This document shows positions 47,101 to 58,770 of a DNA stretch of 64,000 nt, piece by piece. The notes under the pieces were generated by a model that did not search any database, was not told the DNA's origin, and saw only the letters and a program-made list of their open reading frames with translations. A program made the translations under genes and the position numbers. Position 1 is the stretch's first letter, and every line of letters begins with the position of its first letter. This DNA is from Cyclaneusma minus (lineage: Eukaryota; Ascomycota; Leotiomycetes; Marthamycetales; Marthamycetaceae), in assembly GCA_037179335.1 (NCBI GenBank), contig JAKZHN010000009.1:1178001-1242000 (forward strand), written 5' to 3'.

Positions 47101-49140
47101 TCAATTAAAGAATTGTTGTCAGCAATTTTATTATAATAAAACTTTTTGGCTTTATTTCTTAATGTAATTATTTGATTTTAAATTAATTTTAGCGCAAAAA
47201 TTAAAAAAATTGCAATCTAATATTTAAAATGTTAATGTTTTTTTATTATATTTGTTTTTATTGTTTAAATAAGCTTTTATTAAATTTGCAAGCTTTTTAG
47301 AAATTTGGAAATTAATAAAAATACTATGCGAAAATATAAATGCGCTATTATTATTTTAGCCGCAATGAATAGACAAACGGATTAATATTGGTATTGCGGG
47401 AATTTTGGAATAAAAAAAAAGAGAAAAAAAGTTTGAATAATTGGGATTGGATTTATTAATATTAAAGCGGGCAAAAAGGGCTTTAAAAGCTGAAAAAAAA
47501 TATGCTATTGGTAAAAGGCTATTGCTGGTTGGCTAATAGGCTTGCAAATATTTATTGCAAAATTGGAAAATTTTATTTGTAAATATTGGTTTAAAAATGA
47601 TTTTTTTTTAGCAATTTATTTATATTGCTTATTTTTTATATAAATAGTTTTAAAATTTCAATAAATATAATTTTGGGAAATAAAGACATTTTCAATGCGA
47701 AAAAATCGTTTTATTATTTTGCGGGCTGTATTATTAATTTTAATTTAATTTATTTGCTTTTAGGTTTTAAAATTGGGTTTTTTTATATTTTTTATATTTA
47801 TAAAGGACAAAGAAATTAAAAATGGCCTTGGAATTGGCAATAATATTAATAGTGTTATATTTTAAGAAATTTTTGTTTTTAGCAAAATAGCAATAACTTT
47901 AAGGAATTTTGCTAATGGAATTAAAGGTTTTTTTAAAGTGGAAGGTAGTAGTGATAGCAATTTGAGTTTTGTCAATATAAGGGATATTATAATTTTTAAA
48001 AAAAGCTATATTGGCAGTTTAAAATAAAGGGAAATTAATTTGGAAAAGTAAATTAATAATTAATAAATTAAAAAAAGCAGCTAATAATTGGCTTTTTAAT
48101 ATATAAAAGGAAATTTAAAAAATTTAAAAAAGAAATAGCTTAAAATATATATTTTTTGATTGGAAATTAATTGCCAAAAGCCGCAGAAAATAGCAGAAAT
48201 ATTATTGCAAAAATTTTGCAGGCAATAAATATTGTTATAGTAATTTTTTTGTATTTTTAAAGCAAAGGGTAGCGGTGAAATGGAAATGGCGGCATATTTT
48301 GAAATATTGCAGCCTTAATAGCAAATTTATAAAAATTGCATAATGGTATGGAATTAAAAAAAACAATTATCAGGGTTTTTGGCATTTTCCGTATTATTTT
48401 AAATTAATTCGCTAATTATAAGTTATTAAAAGAATTGATTTTTATTAAAATATTATATATTGGACGATTTTAATAAATAATTTTTAATTGAATTGCTATT
48501 TGCAATAATAAAATTAAAAGTTTTGAATTTACCAATTGGATTAAAGAATAAAGGAAATGGTTTTTAAATAAAAATGGTTTGGAGAAAGTGTTTCGAATAA
48601 TTGTAGATTTCGAGGACGAATTAAATTGTTTAAAATAATAATTGGCATTGAGAGCTTTTATAGCTAAAGCTTAATTAATTGCGTAATAGAATGCAATTAA
48701 ATTGTAAAAGAATTTAATTTTGAAAATTATTAAAGCCTTTGCTAAAGCGTTTCGAATTGTAGTCTATTTTATTGTTTTTGTATTTAATTTTTAATAATAA
48801 TTCAATTCGTTGAATTTTTGAAGCATTTGCTAAAGCATAATCGAATTATAAGGGCATAGGCATTATTAATAGTATTGTTTTTTTTAATTTAAAATTTGCA
48901 AAGTATTTGCTAAAGCGTTTTAAATTATAATTAATTGAAAAATCCAATTCAGCTGAAAGCGGAGCTTTTGGACCAGAAGGTTTCATTGTATAATAGTCTG
49001 CAGATTTAGGCGCTTTAATTTTCTTAATAATACTCTAGCCAATTTGTGTTTTTTGATAAAGGAATACTGATTAATATTGGGATTACCAGGGGAGGTGGCT
49101 TATACGCTAAAAGGTGGATATATTTAGTCGTAAGCATTGT

Positions 49141-49416
49141 ATTGTAAGTGAGTCTAAGGAGGAAGGAGAATGAGCTTCATGGTATTGAAGCTATTCCCTC
49201 CCTTCTCCGCTGACTAAGCTAAGCTAAGCTATTTATAGTGGCTGTAGCTACGGCTGTAGCTACAGTAGTCGCAACAGTTATGGTGACGCTGAAATGATCC
49301 GTCCATGCGACTCCGGTTTTCCATGCAAAGAGGTATATCCCAAACTCCGAACAGGATGCTTGCGCTCGCAGACTTCCTCAGGCAAGGGATCTGTTTCTTC
49401 CCTTCATCTCACTCCC
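49141..49416. other. Transition from AT-rich block to the transporter 3' flank
   Basis: Holds short tandem words: three and a half copies of AAGCT near 49210, and two copies of GGCTGTAGCTAC near 49239-49264. The transporter stop codon lies about 275 bp from the edge of the AT-rich DNA. Confidence 0.5.
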
Positions 49417-51259
49417 TCAAGTATCGACCTTCTCCTCCGTCCCCTCCTTCTCCTCCACCGCCCTCACAGCCGCTTCCTCCCTCCTCTCCCCCCTATCCAT
49501 ATGTGCCTCCTCCTCCTCTTCCCTCCTCCTCTCCATCTCAGCCCTCTTCTCCATCCTCACCCTCCTCTCCTCCCTCCACCCCGGCCCCCACTTCATCTCC
49601 ACCAGCAGCAGTGGACTGAACACAATACACACCAACCCAATAAACGTAAAGCACCACCCACGTCCCATGCCCTCAATCATAATGTTAATAATCCCCGTCC
49701 CACCAGCCCCAACAAAACACCGCACAAGATTGTTGGCCGCTGTAGCCGTGGCAGGGCTTTGTGGATAAAGATCCACCAACAACGTCCCCAGCATATTAAA
49801 CGCCCCATTAACACAAAACCCAATGAAAAAGAAAATCACCAACGGCGCTGCCAAATTCGTTTCCGCTTCGAGCGCCCAACCGTACGCGATAACCGCCACG
49901 AGACCGACGGCGAGAAACGGCCAAATAATCTGCAACCGCGCCTGTTCAATCGGAAAGTATCGCATATCATCGCCCCTCTTCCTATCAATCGTAAACCCAA
50001 TGCTTTTCGCCACTCTCGCATAATTGCGATCCAACAGCAAACCGTTTGTGAATGAGGCGAGAGCGCAGCCGAAACCGAAAGGGAGATAGCAGAGCCCGAT
50101 TTGGATGTCGTTGAAGTGGTAGATTTCGGCGAATAAGGAGGGCACGGAGGCCATGCAGCAGTAGAAAGAGGTGTAGATTAGGGAGTTGTAGAAGAGCACC
50201 ACGCCCACGTCTTTCTCCATTATGATGTGAACCGTCTTCAGCGGATTTGGAAAGCGCAGTTTCCTCTTCTTTGCCAGTGCATCCTGAGCTAAGCGTTTTT
50301 GCTCATTGCTCACGGTTTTCTCGAGGGCGTTTTCGGTTTTCGAACGGCGGCGGAATCGGATATAGTCGAGGAGCGTCATGTTCCATCCCTGCGGCGGGAT
50401 GCTGCCATTGCCAACCACATTGCGTCCCGTTTCCGGCACAGTGAGTGTGTACGGCACAAGCCAGCAAGCGCAGAATATCACCAGAAACCAGAAAATGCTC
50501 CTCCACCCCAAAAACTGACTCAGCAGCCCCCCAATAACCGGAGATATAGCCGGTCCCAACATCGTTCCGGCACCTACCCAGCCCATATACTTTCCCCTCT
50601 CGGAACTAGTCGACAAATCTGCAACAACGCCGTAACCTAAAGCAATAGCACCGCTGGAACCGGTAGCTTGGAGGCAGCGGAGTATGAAGAGTGCGGCGTA
50701 GTTGGATTGGAGGGCGAGACCGATGTTGGCGAAGAGGTAGATGATGAAGGCGAGGATGTAGGTGGGGCGGCGCCCGGCCATGTCGGCGAGGTCGCCCATG
50801 AAGGTGGGGGCGAGGCCTTGGAAGATCATGTAGGAGGTGAGGGTTAGGTTTATGAGGGTGTTGGAGACGTGGAGTTCGGCGGAGAGGGGGTTGAGGGCGG
50901 TGAAGTAGATGTTTGCGGAGGTGGGGGAGATGAATGCTGCCTGGGGAGGGGGTTAGTGTGTTTGGATGCTTGAGGTGGTGAAGGCATGAAGGGATGAAGG
51001 GATTTGGAAGGTGAGGACGCACTATGGTGACCATTACTACTATCCATAATTTCTGCCGGGAGGTAAAGGCTGAGTAGACCGGCCCTGTGGATACGGGAGC
51101 GATTGCTTCAAGGTCTTCTGGTGGCTCGACATTGATGGGTTCTTGTTCTGCTCTTTCTCGCGAATCCTCGTCCGGTTTTGGAATTGGAGTTGGCGAGGGC
51201 GTTATTTCCGAAGCGCTGTCTTCGCCAACCACGGATTCAAAGACCTTTTGCGAGTTCAT
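49417..51259 (-). CDS. MFS drug:H+ antiporter (DHA1 family, Qdr/Aqr-like)
   Basis: Two exons on the minus strand, 51259-51023 and 50940-49417, with an 82-bp intron (GTGCGT...CCCCAG), code for 586 residues. The acidic N-terminal tail of about 70 residues is cytoplasmic. Twelve membrane segments are expected; those visible include AAFISPTSANIYFTALNPLS, the motif-A loop GDLADMAGRRP, ATGSSGAIALGYGVVADLS, and MLGPAISPVIGGLL of the antiporter motif C. A charged central loop (RFRRRSKTENALEKTVSNEQ) separates the halves. The last ~50 residues are a very long Glu/Arg-rich cytoplasmic helix, longer than usual. Such transporters export drugs, amino acids or organic acids in exchange for protons. An upstream in-frame ATG at 51376 would add 39 residues; 51259 is preferred because it gives a family-like acidic N terminus. 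Confidence 0.9.
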
Positions 51260-52341
51260 GGCGTCGTAGTGGCCACCATCAAAGGCGATGGAAGCAAGGA
51301 GGCGACTGATTGCTCGGTGAAAGGAAGAGAGGGTGAAGGCGTTGCCTCGAGTGAGATATGGCAACGTCGAGGACACGAAGAAAGGCTGAGATCAGAGATC
51401 TGAAAGAAACGGACAGTGGGAGCCAGGTATCATATATACAAAGCACGTTTCCCCACATCGCTCACCCGGCATCGTGCATAGTAGGCTAGCAACGTAAGAT
51501 GCAGTAGAACAATTAGACCGGTCGTTCGGCGGAGACAACACGAGGCAAAAGTTGAGAGTTGAGAAAAACACGATAAAGAAAGCATCCAACATGGTGGCCA
51601 CTCACCGTCCTTCAGCCATTCCCACAAATTGCAACAGCAGCATCTCAACTCTCGATTAACTTCCCGCCGCTCGCTCGGTGATCGTCAAACTTCAGCGTGG
51701 CAGCGTTGATCGGATTGACAATTTGTTTCATGGCCATCGCGGGAAAAGCAGCGAAAAAATGACATCGACCTGCTCTATCGGTCGTTATCACAAGGTTTTC
51801 TGGAAGGCGAGTTACTGCATGGGGAATGGTGCGGTCGGAAGTCCGATGAGAGGGCTGTTATCTGAGTTGAGGCATGATGAGATCGCGACCCTGGCGCCGT
51901 CATAGCCGCTATGTACATGTAAGGAAAAGAGTGACAAGACCCCTGCGATATCGGATGGGAAGGAGATGTTCCGACGGGTTCGGCGAGTGTGCTGGATGGG
52001 GTTTTGAGGCCGTACGGGGTTTTGGTGGAGGCCTGGGTTTTGTGGCATTTGGTGGTGAGATCGAATGAAATAACAACAACTCAAGAAAACGAACACAATA
52101 CATGAAGAAACAAGAATCACGACTTAGGAAACAAGAAAAACCAACCGGTATGAGAGTTTGGAGGGAAAAGTCGTCTCAACTTCGAAAAAGTCTTGATGTG
52201 GCAGCACAACGCTTTCCCCTTCCTGGCCCAAGCGGCGGAAGCACCCGCTGCCTCGTGTTGAACAGCTGTCCCAGAATTTGAGAACACCGGCCGCATCACC
52301 TCGAGCTCAGCCAACTCGTCCATGCCGAACCCATCACAGCC
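51260..52341. promoter_or_regulatory. Divergent intergenic region, transporter and t-SNARE genes
   Basis: About 1.1 kb between divergent genes, expected to hold both promoters. Open frames on both strands are short and lack domains. The minus-strand frame of the transporter is open up to 51376. Confidence 0.4.
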
Positions 52342-53549
52342 ATGACAGACCTCACGCCCATTTTCAACGAAGTCCTCGCGCGGCACAATGGCCGCCCAAC
52401 CACCTCTCCCTCCCTCAGTCTCCAAAACATCGACGAGTTCCTCAAAGAAGCCTACCGAATAAACTCACACATCTCCTCTCTCACCGCATACCTGAAATCC
52501 ATCCGCCAATCCTACCTTTCGAAGTCACAGCCGCTGCGGCGCATCACCCCCCTCCGTACCGATTCCTCTTCCAATCTCCGCTCGAAACAATACGGACAAC
52601 CACTCACCGACCGCCAACGCGACGAAATCGACGCCGAGACCAAAGCCCTCCTGCGCCAACTCAACTCATCCATCCGCAATTTGGCAGATGCCGAGCAACT
52701 ACGACAAAACACCTCTACCACTTTGCTAAAAAAGAAATATGGACACTATGGGCTTGGAAGCCTCGGATCCTGGGCCGCTGGAGGACTGAGTAATGCGAAG
52801 ACGATTGAGCAGGAGATTGAGGAGGAGAGGGAAAGGGGGGTGAAGATGCACAGGGAGAGTGTGTTGTGGTATTTGAGAGAGAAATTGAGGGAGGCGGGAC
52901 AGATGCAGGCGGAGATGATGGAGACGAGGATTCGGAGGGAGATGGAGAGGAATAAGAGTGTGCTTTATAAGACGAGGGGGAATATGCCGGAGCTGGGGGG
53001 GTTTGGGGCGGGGGTGAGTGCGAATGCGAATGTGCCATCGACGGCCGCTGCGCAGGGGACGGGTTATAGGGGGGATGATGCACAGAAGGGGGAGAATGGG
53101 GAGGGAGAGGGAGAGTTGACGCAGGAGCAGGTGCAGATGTTTGAGAAGGATAATCAGGATATGCTGAAGCATTACGAGAAGACGCTGGATCAAGTCAGGT
53201 TCGTGCTTTCTGGCTTTCATTTCCTCCTTCCCTTCATTCATGCATTAATCATCCAATTAGTTGTTTCGTTTCAGTGGAAGGAGGCTATTTGCTAACATTC
53301 TCACACAGAACGGCAGAGAAATCACTAGTGGAGATCTCAGAGCTGCAAACACAACTCGTCAACAACTTGGACAGCCAGTCGGCATACATCGACCAGCTGG
53401 TCGCCGAGAGTTTCGTGATTACGGAGAATGTGGGCGGAGGGAACAAGCAGCTGAAGAGGGCGGCGGAGCGACCGAGTACGGCGAAATACGTGTTTTATGC
53501 GAGCTGTGGGCTGAGCGCTTTCCTCATTGTGTGGGATTTGCTGATTTGA
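52342..53549 (+). CDS. ER Qa-SNARE, syntaxin-18/Ufe1-like
   Basis: Two exons, 52342-53198 and 53309-53549, with a 110-bp intron (GCTAACA branch, CACAG), code for 365 residues. The N-terminal region (MTDLTPIFNEVLARHNG, then DEFLKEAYRINSHISSLTAY) is the syntaxin-18 N-terminal domain. A central Gly/Ala-rich linker is at about 225-255. The SNARE motif covers about 258-330, with the expected zero-layer glutamine near Gln309 (LDSQSAYIDQL) and the ENVGGGNKQL layer after it. A single C-terminal membrane anchor (344-365, YVFYASCGLSAFLIVWDLLI) ends the protein, so it is tail-anchored. In yeast the counterpart Ufe1 drives retrograde Golgi-to-ER vesicle fusion and ER-ER fusion. The intron splits the SNARE motif. 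Confidence 0.9.
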
Positions 53550-54235
53550 GGGAGGGAGAGGTTGTTTGTATAAATACCGATGGGTCTGACAACCATAGGA
53601 TAGCGAGGGACAGTGGACAGTATCAATCTATTCCAGACCTGGGACCTTGGACTTGTTCTGTTCCCCTTCCATGATCGGCGCATGCGATGCATATCATTCT
53701 GCGGGATTTACTGATTTGGCAGGACTCGACCACCATTTGTATACGGACAAATGGATATTCGAACTCTGGGACAATGTACAGCATCTGTATACCGAGTCTT
53801 GGCTTCAGTCTGCTCCCGTCTCTTTTTCTTCAGGCGCATGTGAAAGAGCCTCGGAATGACACCGTCTCGATGACGCTGTCGCGTGATTCGTACCTGACTT
53901 TCGCTCCCGCACATGCCGAAGCCAAAGCCCCTCAGAGGGTAAGCAAGAAATCACGATCATCTTCCTGACTTCCTCCCATCTCCATCCCGTTTAGGCAGTG
54001 CGACAGTGTTCCTGGAAGATCTGTCAAGGCTCAAAGTTCGACCACCCAAGATCGCCATTTACCTCGGCCGACAGGGAAGCCCGTCCTTTGCATCGCGCCT
54101 GCATCTCGTGTTTTAAAAAGGCGCCCGCTTCCCCGCGATTCACTTGAACGCCCTGCTGCTTATCGATAATCGACGCTTCCCCGGACTGAAGGCAGAAGCA
54201 GCTGTGTCGCCAATCACGCGACTGCTATTTTCAAC
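53550..54235. other. Intergenic, upstream of aspartate aminotransferase
   Basis: About 690 bp. Contains a CTTATCGATAATCGA palindromic word near 54160, and a start context TCAACATGG at the next gene. No gene is supported. Confidence 0.4.
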
Positions 54236-55750
54236 ATGGCTCCACCTGTGACACCACGCGGGTCCCTGTCCCCCGCAGACAACCAACGTCAACCATCAAC
54301 ACCGCACTCCAAATCCTCAAAATCCACGTCCACCTCCAATTCCTCTTCTCCAAACCAGCGACTGCAGAGTATCTCCGGCCACATGTCTTCCTTCCAAGCT
54401 ACCAGTTTCCCGGCTGAGGCTGTGCCTCAAGCTCCTGAGGATCCGCTCTTCGGACTGATGGCTGCCTATCGGGCTGACACGGATGAGAAGAAGGTTGATC
54501 TGGGAATTGGTGCTTACAGAGATGACAATGCGAAGCCGTGGGTGTTGCCTGTCGTCAGAAAGGTATTTCCTCCAGCCCTCCATTCTTTTCTCAATCAACA
54601 TCCTCACCATTCTCCAAAAATCACCGTCTTCAAATTTGAAGATACATCGTACCATGGTCTGACTCTTGTGTAACACCAGGCCGAAGACATCCTCCGCTCC
54701 GACCCCAACCTCAACCACGAATACCTGCCCATCGCCGGCCTCCCCGAATTTACCTCTGCAGCTGCAAAGCTCATCCTCGGTGCAGACTCGCCGGCCATCA
54801 AGGACAAACGAGTCACCTCCGTGCAAACAATTTCCGGCACCGGCGCCGTGCATCTCGGCTCCCTCTTCATCGCCAAATTCTACGGCACTCCTCCCACCGT
54901 CTACGTCAGCAATCCCACCTGGGCCAACCACTTCCAGATCCTCTCCAACGTCGGTCTGAAACATGCCACATACCCGTATTTCTCGAAATCCACCAAGGGA
55001 TTGGATTTCGATGGCATGATCAGCGCTATCAAGGAAGCGCCAGACCATTCCGTGATTTTGCTCCACGCCTGTGCCCATAACCCTACCGGCGTCGACCCAA
55101 CGCAAGACCAGTGGAAGCAAATCGCCACACTCCTTCGCGAGAAAAACCACTTTCCGTTTTTCGACTGCGCGTACCAGGGCTTTGCAAGTGGCGATTTGAA
55201 CAAGGATGCTTGGGCTGTGCGATACTTCGTGGAGCAGGGCTTTGAACTTTGCATTGCCCAGAGTTTCGCAAAGAACTTTGGGCTTTACGGTGAACGAGCT
55301 GGCTGTTTCCACTTCGTCACATCTCCCTCTTCCGATGCCACGCACACCATTTCGCGCATCGCCTCTCAACTCGCGATCTTGCAACGCAGCGAGATTTCGA
55401 ATCCGCCTGCCTACGGAGCCCGCATTGCTTCGATGATCCTCAACGATGAGAAATTGTTCAAGGAGTGGGAGGAGAATTTGCGCACTATGTCTGGCAGGAT
55501 TATCGAAATGAGGAAGGTGCTGAGGGCGAAGTTGGAGGAGATGGGGACGCCGGGGAAGTGGACGCATATTACGGAACAGATTGGGATGTTTAGTTTTACG
55601 GGACTGACGGAGGAGCAGGTGCTGAGGATTAGGAAGGAGAGTCATGTTTATATGACGAAGAATGGGAGGATTTCGATGGCGGGTTTGAATGGGGGGAATG
55701 TGGAGTATTTTGCGAGGGCGTTGGATGGTGTTGTTCGGGAGACGAAGTAG
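54236..55750 (+). CDS. Aspartate aminotransferase
   Basis: Two exons, 54236-54562 and 54680-55750, with a 117-bp intron, code for 465 residues. The enzyme is a PLP-dependent class-I aminotransferase that interconverts aspartate plus 2-oxoglutarate with oxaloacetate plus glutamate. Family motifs are seen in order: VDLGIGAYRDDNAKPWVLP, EYLPIAGLPEF, QTISGTGAVHLGSLF, NPTWANH, HACAHNPTGVDPT, FDCAYQGFASGD, and the PLP lysine Lys307 in SFAKNFGLYGERAG. The N-terminal 49 residues are Ser/Pro-rich and lack a strong amphipathic Arg helix. The second in-frame ATG at 54383 (MSSFQATSF) is where cytosolic fungal enzymes usually begin. Two start sites, giving two isoforms, are therefore possible, and I keep the first because of its good context. 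Confidence 0.93.
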
Positions 55751-56550
55751 GGGGTGAAATAAAGGATGGCAGCTGGTATCAAGAAGCCAGTCCTCTGCTG
55801 AGCTGGGATGAGATGAGATGCATGGGCTTTTCTTTTGGGCTTTTCATGGGGTTATGGGCGATGGGGGGAATCGGGACATGCAATGCGATATGATTATGCA
55901 GGGGCGAGCGACGGCTATTGCTTGAGCCAAGTCTCTTTCTCTTTCTTTTACTCTCTTCTTAGTCTCTCAACACAAAAACTGATCTGTCATTGAGCTAGGT
56001 AGTGGGTTGCTGGCCGCTCTAGACAGAAAATTAGATGAAGCATTTCCTATGAATGACAACATCGAAGATTTCTTTCCCAGCCCCTGTCCATGATTCGTGG
56101 ACAGAACGCAGTGTTACAAGGATCGTTACAGAGCGGGCTCGTCCGTAATCTGAATGAGGGTGTTGAGTGAGAGGAAGAGCCACCCGTGGCGATGTCGCTC
56201 TCGCTCCGAGTCTCTGACGCTCTGTTTCGAGGCACGAAGGTGCAGATTTCAGAGCCACATAAAGGGGCCTGAGGTAAAGAAGCACTTACGTATGATGTGC
56301 AGTGTGATTGTGGAGAAGTAGGAGAGGCTCACGGTCAAGCCGAGAGATGTTGACGACTCTCGATCATGTTATGATAAGTCACCTTCCCCGGACGAATTGG
56401 CTGGATGAGTGTTCTAACATTTTGCAGAAGCTCAAGCTCGGTGCGACGACGACTGCCCATTGTTCACGATCACACGATTCAAAGTGGGCACGAAGAGGTC
56501 AAAGTCTGTTCGAACATTTGCTGATTCTACATTCTAGCTAGCTACATTCA
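55751..56550. other. Intergenic, nothing recognised
   Basis: Holds the 3' flank of the aminotransferase gene, then 600 bp with only short frames. No repeat of note. Confidence 0.4.
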
Positions 56551-58160
56551 TCTATTCCATGCCCCTCCACCTCCAGCTCCTCATCATCAAGCGCGCCGAT
56601 GGTGGAACGGCGTGAGACGTCCAACAGTGCTGGCCCAGTACTCGGGATGGAACTCTGCTGCACGCGACTCCTCGGGTGCCCGACGGTTCCCGATGGTTGG
56701 CGGCAGACTCGATAGGCAGTTCGCCTAGGTTGTCACGAGGGATTGGTAAATTGGCGAGGGCAAGCTGGCATCCGGTGCGGCGGTGCTGGCGGGGCGCGGG
56801 CGAGACGGGTGGTTGGGGGCTTAGTTGTAGCTGTCGTCGCTGTCGCTGGATCCGAGAATATGGAGATGCGGAGGAGTGTGAGGAAACGGAGGAGTGTGAG
56901 GAAACGGAGGAGTGTACTGTGTGAGGAAACGGAAAGGAGGGGCATATACCACACCACCATCCCTCGCCCCGAGACCAATGGGATGGCTGCATTGGCACGG
57001 ACGGTGAAGAGGAGGTGGTGGTCTGGTGCGCGATCTCGAGAAGCTCGAAACGGAGCGCTCCGTGCCGACATCCACATCTCCCATCAACCTTTCCATGTCC
57101 ACCGCGAGCACTCCGGACGATCCCACAAACTCTCTCACAACATTCCGGCGATTCGAGCTCACCAGGAACGTGCCTTCGAGGATCCGAGACGAACAAGACA
57201 TCGAACAATCGCTCGTGCATGAGCATTCCGGATGATCCCGCACTTCCAAAACTCCAACAATCAACCCGCTTCGGATGACCTCGAACTCCCGCCAGAGCAG
57301 ACACAGCAGTGTTCTTCACAGCTCTCTCCGCCTCCAATGGAGAGGCCTTCCATGAAGTACTGGTTGGCCAGTATCCTGAACTTGTCTTTCGGATCGCCCA
57401 ACTTCTCCGCGCCCCCCCGGCAGTGTTCTGCCAGCCTCTTTTTACCCAATTCCCGCGCTTTGCCCAGCCGCTCATGGTCGCTGTTGCTACTTTGAACGAA
57501 GCGCAGAATGCAGTCGGGTTATGGCGTAACGAAAAGAGCGAGAAGAAAATGGCGTGGCGTGATGTTGTGTGGAAGAGGGGTTCTTTGCAGGGGCGAAGAA
57601 GTCGAAAGGTGTGGGACGACTGGATTGTTGGTCCCACACCTTTTGATCCGACGTTCCAGGCGCGTCAGAGTAGCGCTCTATTTCCGTCGTGGAGTGGTAC
57701 TCGCTTGGTGGCGAGTTGTAGCTGAGATCGTTGGCGGGCATGTGCCCACGGAAGGAAGCCTGAGATCAGGGGGTGAACACACATCGGATAGATGGCTGCA
57801 TGTCATCATCTGCATACGGGGAGAAATGAACTTGGGCGGGCTTGGATTGACGGAGCTGTCAACGGCTGTCTCGTCGATCGGGAGCGCGGAACTTCCTCAA
57901 GTCCTCGAAGAACCAGGCATCTTTTGCTCCAGACTTGCATGGAGAGGACGGCGGGTCGACAATTCAATGATCTCCGTCACTGTGCTCGAAGTCATGCGCT
58001 GTCGGCAGAAGCGACAGAAACGACGGAAACGAAATCACCTCTTGCCCGACGCCCGCGAAAGCCCACGAACCCAGTTTGGGTATCGTGTTATGAAATTTAA
58101 GAAGCCGCAGCAAAATGACCGTCATCATCTGCATGCGTCCTTCGCCTTCTTTCAGCAAGT
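56551..58160 (-). pseudogene. Possible coding relic, unidentified
   Basis: Two overlapping minus-strand frames are open for 361 (57637-56552) and 147 (57264-56821) codons, and neither shows a domain. The second frame looks the more protein-like: SSNRRNVVREFVGSSGVLAV, then a Pro-rich part repeating TPPFPH, then the acidic end GSSDSDDSYN. Other short minus-strand stretches such as DPKDKFRILANQYFMEGLS (near 57380) also look coding but lie in a different frame. This fits a decayed multi-exon gene, but I cannot prove it or name it. Confidence 0.3.
56869..56934. repeat. Minisatellite, ~18-bp unit
   Basis: Three copies of GGAGGAGTGTGAGGAAAC, the last with an inserted CTGTGT. On the minus strand it encodes a Thr-Pro-Pro-Phe-Pro-His repeat in one frame. 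Confidence 0.8.
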
Positions 58161-58169
58161 TGTCTAGGC

Positions 58170-58620
58170 CTACCGTCCGAAAGAGGAGAATCACCTTGGC
58201 GAGCTGCCAGTTCCCCGATGACGGAGTCGGGCTCCCTTCGAAGCTTCACTGCAGCCATTGCCGGCTCCCAGACAACAACGACCTCGAGCTCATGGTTGGC
58301 GTCGAAGATGGCGATGGCCCTGGCTTCAGCTTCAGCGCAGGCCTGGGCCATGTTGTTTCCAAGGCCACGGGGCTCCAGACGATAACGACGGCCTCGGATC
58401 CAGGCTTTCTTCTGCACCTCAAGTCGGAAGTCGTTGTGGCGCCAGCACCAGAGGATCCTGGTACTCGAGCTTTTGTGACCGCATCTTGTGTGCCGACAAC
58501 GGTTTGTCCTGTGGTCATGTCGCGGATCTCGATGAACGACAAACCGTCACCCTCAGGTGAAGTAGAGATTTTGTTGTACTTGCGCTTCTTCTTGTTCGTG
58601 GGCTCCTTCTATGACCGGTT
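58170..58620 (-). pseudogene. Coding relic, unidentified protein
   Basis: Read on the minus strand, 58600-58460 gives DGLSFIEIRDMTTGQTVVGT and QDAVTKA. After a frame change, 58435-58200 gives DFRLEVQKKAWIRGRRYRLE, then MAQACAEAEARAIAIFDAN and HELEVVVVWEPAMAAVK. Both parts have the composition of real protein, but no single frame joins them without a shift. I do not recognise the family. Confidence 0.45.
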
Positions 58621-58770
58621 ATGAAACGCATACAGGCGCTGCTTCTCGTTCTTCACGAGACGCTGCATGAGCGGGACCAGACGTTTGAAGGTCCACCCGA
58701 GCCTCCAATCGGTTTTGCGACAAACCACTCGAGAGCATCTCCACATCAACGGAGGAGACTCGAATCTGAT

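Larger units (their letters stand above)
32450..49140. repeat. 16.7-kb AT-rich, gene-free block, probably RIP-mutated repeats
   Basis: From about 32450 the composition changes abruptly to extreme A+T and stays so to about 49140. No coding frame above ~105 codons occurs, and no spliced gene could be recognised. Remaining C and G sit mostly in GC, GGC or GCC words. This is the usual appearance of transposons destroyed by repeat-induced point mutation in ascomycete AT isochores. The identity of the original elements is not readable. Small islets that kept more G+C lie at about 34960-35130, 42390-42480 and 43910-44400. A centromeric or other heterochromatic role is possible but not shown by sequence. 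Confidence 0.85.

Noticed and set aside
32450..49140. The AT-rich block as a mitochondrial insertion
   Set aside because: No mitochondrial gene, tRNA or rRNA segment could be recognised, and composition fits RIP-type decay better.
49294..50055. A 253-codon plus-strand frame over the transporter
   Set aside because: Pro/His-rich antisense shadow of the transporter C-terminal half.
54317..55645. A 442-codon antisense frame over aspartate aminotransferase
   Set aside because: A shadow of the real gene: it crosses its intron and has no recognisable domain.
56552..57637. A 361-codon minus-strand frame as an intact gene
   Set aside because: Composition is Trp/Cys/Arg-rich and unnatural. Nearby stretches look more protein-like in other frames, so it is listed only as a possible relic.
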